In this document: positions 51,890 to 52,567 of the stretch, piece after piece
How positions within the stretch are numbered: position 1 is the first letter of the stretch
Layout: each line of letters begins with the position of its first letter
Source: Candidatus Altimarinota bacterium
Lineage (GTDB): Bacteria; Patescibacteriota; Gracilibacteria; BD1-5; UBA6164
Length of the DNA stretch: 52,567 nt
Reading direction: 5' to 3'
Assembly: GCA_020629795.1 (NCBI GenBank)
Contig: JAHDCR010000005.1
Coordinates: 1-52,567, forward strand
Translations under genes and position numbers: made by a program
Notes under the pieces: generated by a model
Seen by the model: the letters and a program-made list of their open reading frames with translations, nothing else
Databases searched by the model: none
What the model was told of the DNA's origin: nothing

Positions 51890-52567
51890 TTAAAATCCAC
51901 TCTGCAGATCTAGCATCTGCTTATAAAATCACTTCAGTTTTACCAGCTCTTTATGAGTTCATCTTTCTTTCACTTGCCCGTTTTCAATCACGATAATATC
52001 ATCAGCATGCTTTACTGTTTGTAATCTATGAGCTATTACTAATACCGTTCTATCTTTAAAAAGATTATGCATAGCCTGTGTAATTTTTTGTTCACTCAGG
52101 CTATCCAGAGCGCTCGTAGGTTCGTCTAGTATGATAATCTTTGGGTTTTTGAGGAATATCTTAGCAATAGCTAATCTCTGCTTTTGGCCTCAAGAAAGTT
52201 TTACTCATCTCTCTCCAATTTCGGTATCTAGTCAGTCTGGAAGATTATAGATAAATTCACAATGAGCTTGTTGTATAATATCATTAATCTCATCCTGGTT
52301 TATATCCTCAGTAACTGCATAGAGGAGATTTTCTCTCACGCTCCCATCGAAGACGCTCGGCTCTTGGGTTAAATATCAAATATCTTTATAGTATGATTTA
52401 AGAGAAACTTCTTGTAGGTTTTGCTCATCTACTAGTATATCTCCTGAGTCTTGACGAATGTATCATGCAATAAGTTTTACCAGAGTAGATTTCCCTCCTC
52501 CACTGGGTCATACCAGAGCTGTGACTTTTGAACCTGGTATCTCAAGTGATAACTTTTTAAATACTGG
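51890..52567 (-). CDS. ABC transporter ATP-binding domain (partial, cut by the window end)
   Basis: The last 225 residues of an ABC transporter, open at the window edge. Motifs in order: Walker [10 protein letters not shown], whose first Gly is TGA; the Q-loop [19 protein letters not shown]; signature [13 protein letters not shown]; Walker [14 protein letters not shown]-loop; and H-loop VIAHRLQTV. The spacing and the SVRENLLY segment are typical of the ABCB/MsbA-type exporter half, so a membrane domain is expected in the missing upstream (higher-coordinate) part. Substrate is unknown. It ends 65 nt before the PLD-like gene. Confidence 0.93.

Noticed and set aside
1-52567. Genes broken by in-frame TGA considered as pseudogenes
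   Set aside because: The breaks fall on conserved glycines in almost every gene, which is systematic recoding and not decay.

Overview
The window reads as a low-GC bacterial contig that uses genetic code 25 (UGA = glycine), as in Candidatus Gracilibacteria (BD1-5) and Absconditabacteria (SR1) of the Patescibacteria/CPR. Under the standard code nearly every gene is broken by in-frame TGA. Read as Gly, those TGAs fall on invariant glycines: the Walker A of an ABC transporter, the GGTGGH loop of MurG, LDTK-G-PEIRTG of pyruvate kinase, PTPI-G-NLEDI of RsmI, and NL-G-PAVG of the PiT phosphate transporter. All coordinates below assume code 25. Which of the two lineages this is cannot be decided from the window.

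Layout. 1-2.6 kb (minus): a YgjP-type metallopeptidase, an MGMT-like protein, an M48 protease and two YbjQ-family proteins. 2.7-3.7 kb (plus): a YggS/PLPBP protein and a small exported protein. 3.7-9.9 kb (minus): membrane protein, pyruvate kinase, small membrane protein, DUF2130 protein, membrane protein, RecJ, lipoprotein. 10.1-11.1 kb: two tRNA-Arg genes, an HNH-like gene and three related hairpins. 11.1-13.5 kb (minus): lipoprotein, LysM-CHAP cell-wall hydrolase, ribosomal protein L21, tRNA-Gln. 13.6-16 kb: membrane protein (plus), then HisRS with a small exported protein and a VF530 protein (minus). 16.1-21.8 kb (plus): PAP2 phosphatase, MurG, PiT phosphate transporter, SLC1-type symporter and a VTC-domain polyphosphate polymerase-like protein. 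21.8-36.9 kb (minus): AI-2E family permease, an SLH/PKD surface protein, a SpoU/TrmH methyltransferase and a 3619-residue surface protein built mainly of DUF5011-type Ig-like repeats and ending in SLH repeats. 37.1-41.9 kb (plus): VirD4/TraG-like ATPase, unknown protein, LapA-like protein, RsmI, small DUF721-like protein. 41.9-52.6 kb (minus): small membrane protein, RND pump with adaptor lipoprotein and AbrB-like regulator, small membrane protein, an 888-residue anchored protein of unknown function, a phospholipase D-like protein, and an ABC-transporter ATPase cut by the window edge.

Much of the content concerns the cell surface: an SLH-anchored giant protein and a second SLH protein in one apparent transcription unit, a peptidoglycan hydrolase, the lipid-II enzyme MurG beside a PAP2 phosphatase, lipoproteins and an RND pump. 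A phosphate-related group (PiT, VTC, PAP2) lies within 6 kb. Transcription units are set off by strong stem-loop terminators, often shared between convergent genes. Recognisable Shine-Dalgarno sequences are rare among the starts I inspected. No CRISPR array, rRNA, transposase or complete mobile element is visible; the best candidate for a mobile insertion is the HNH gene beside the tRNA-Arg pair. No stretch over 300 bases is without a gene.
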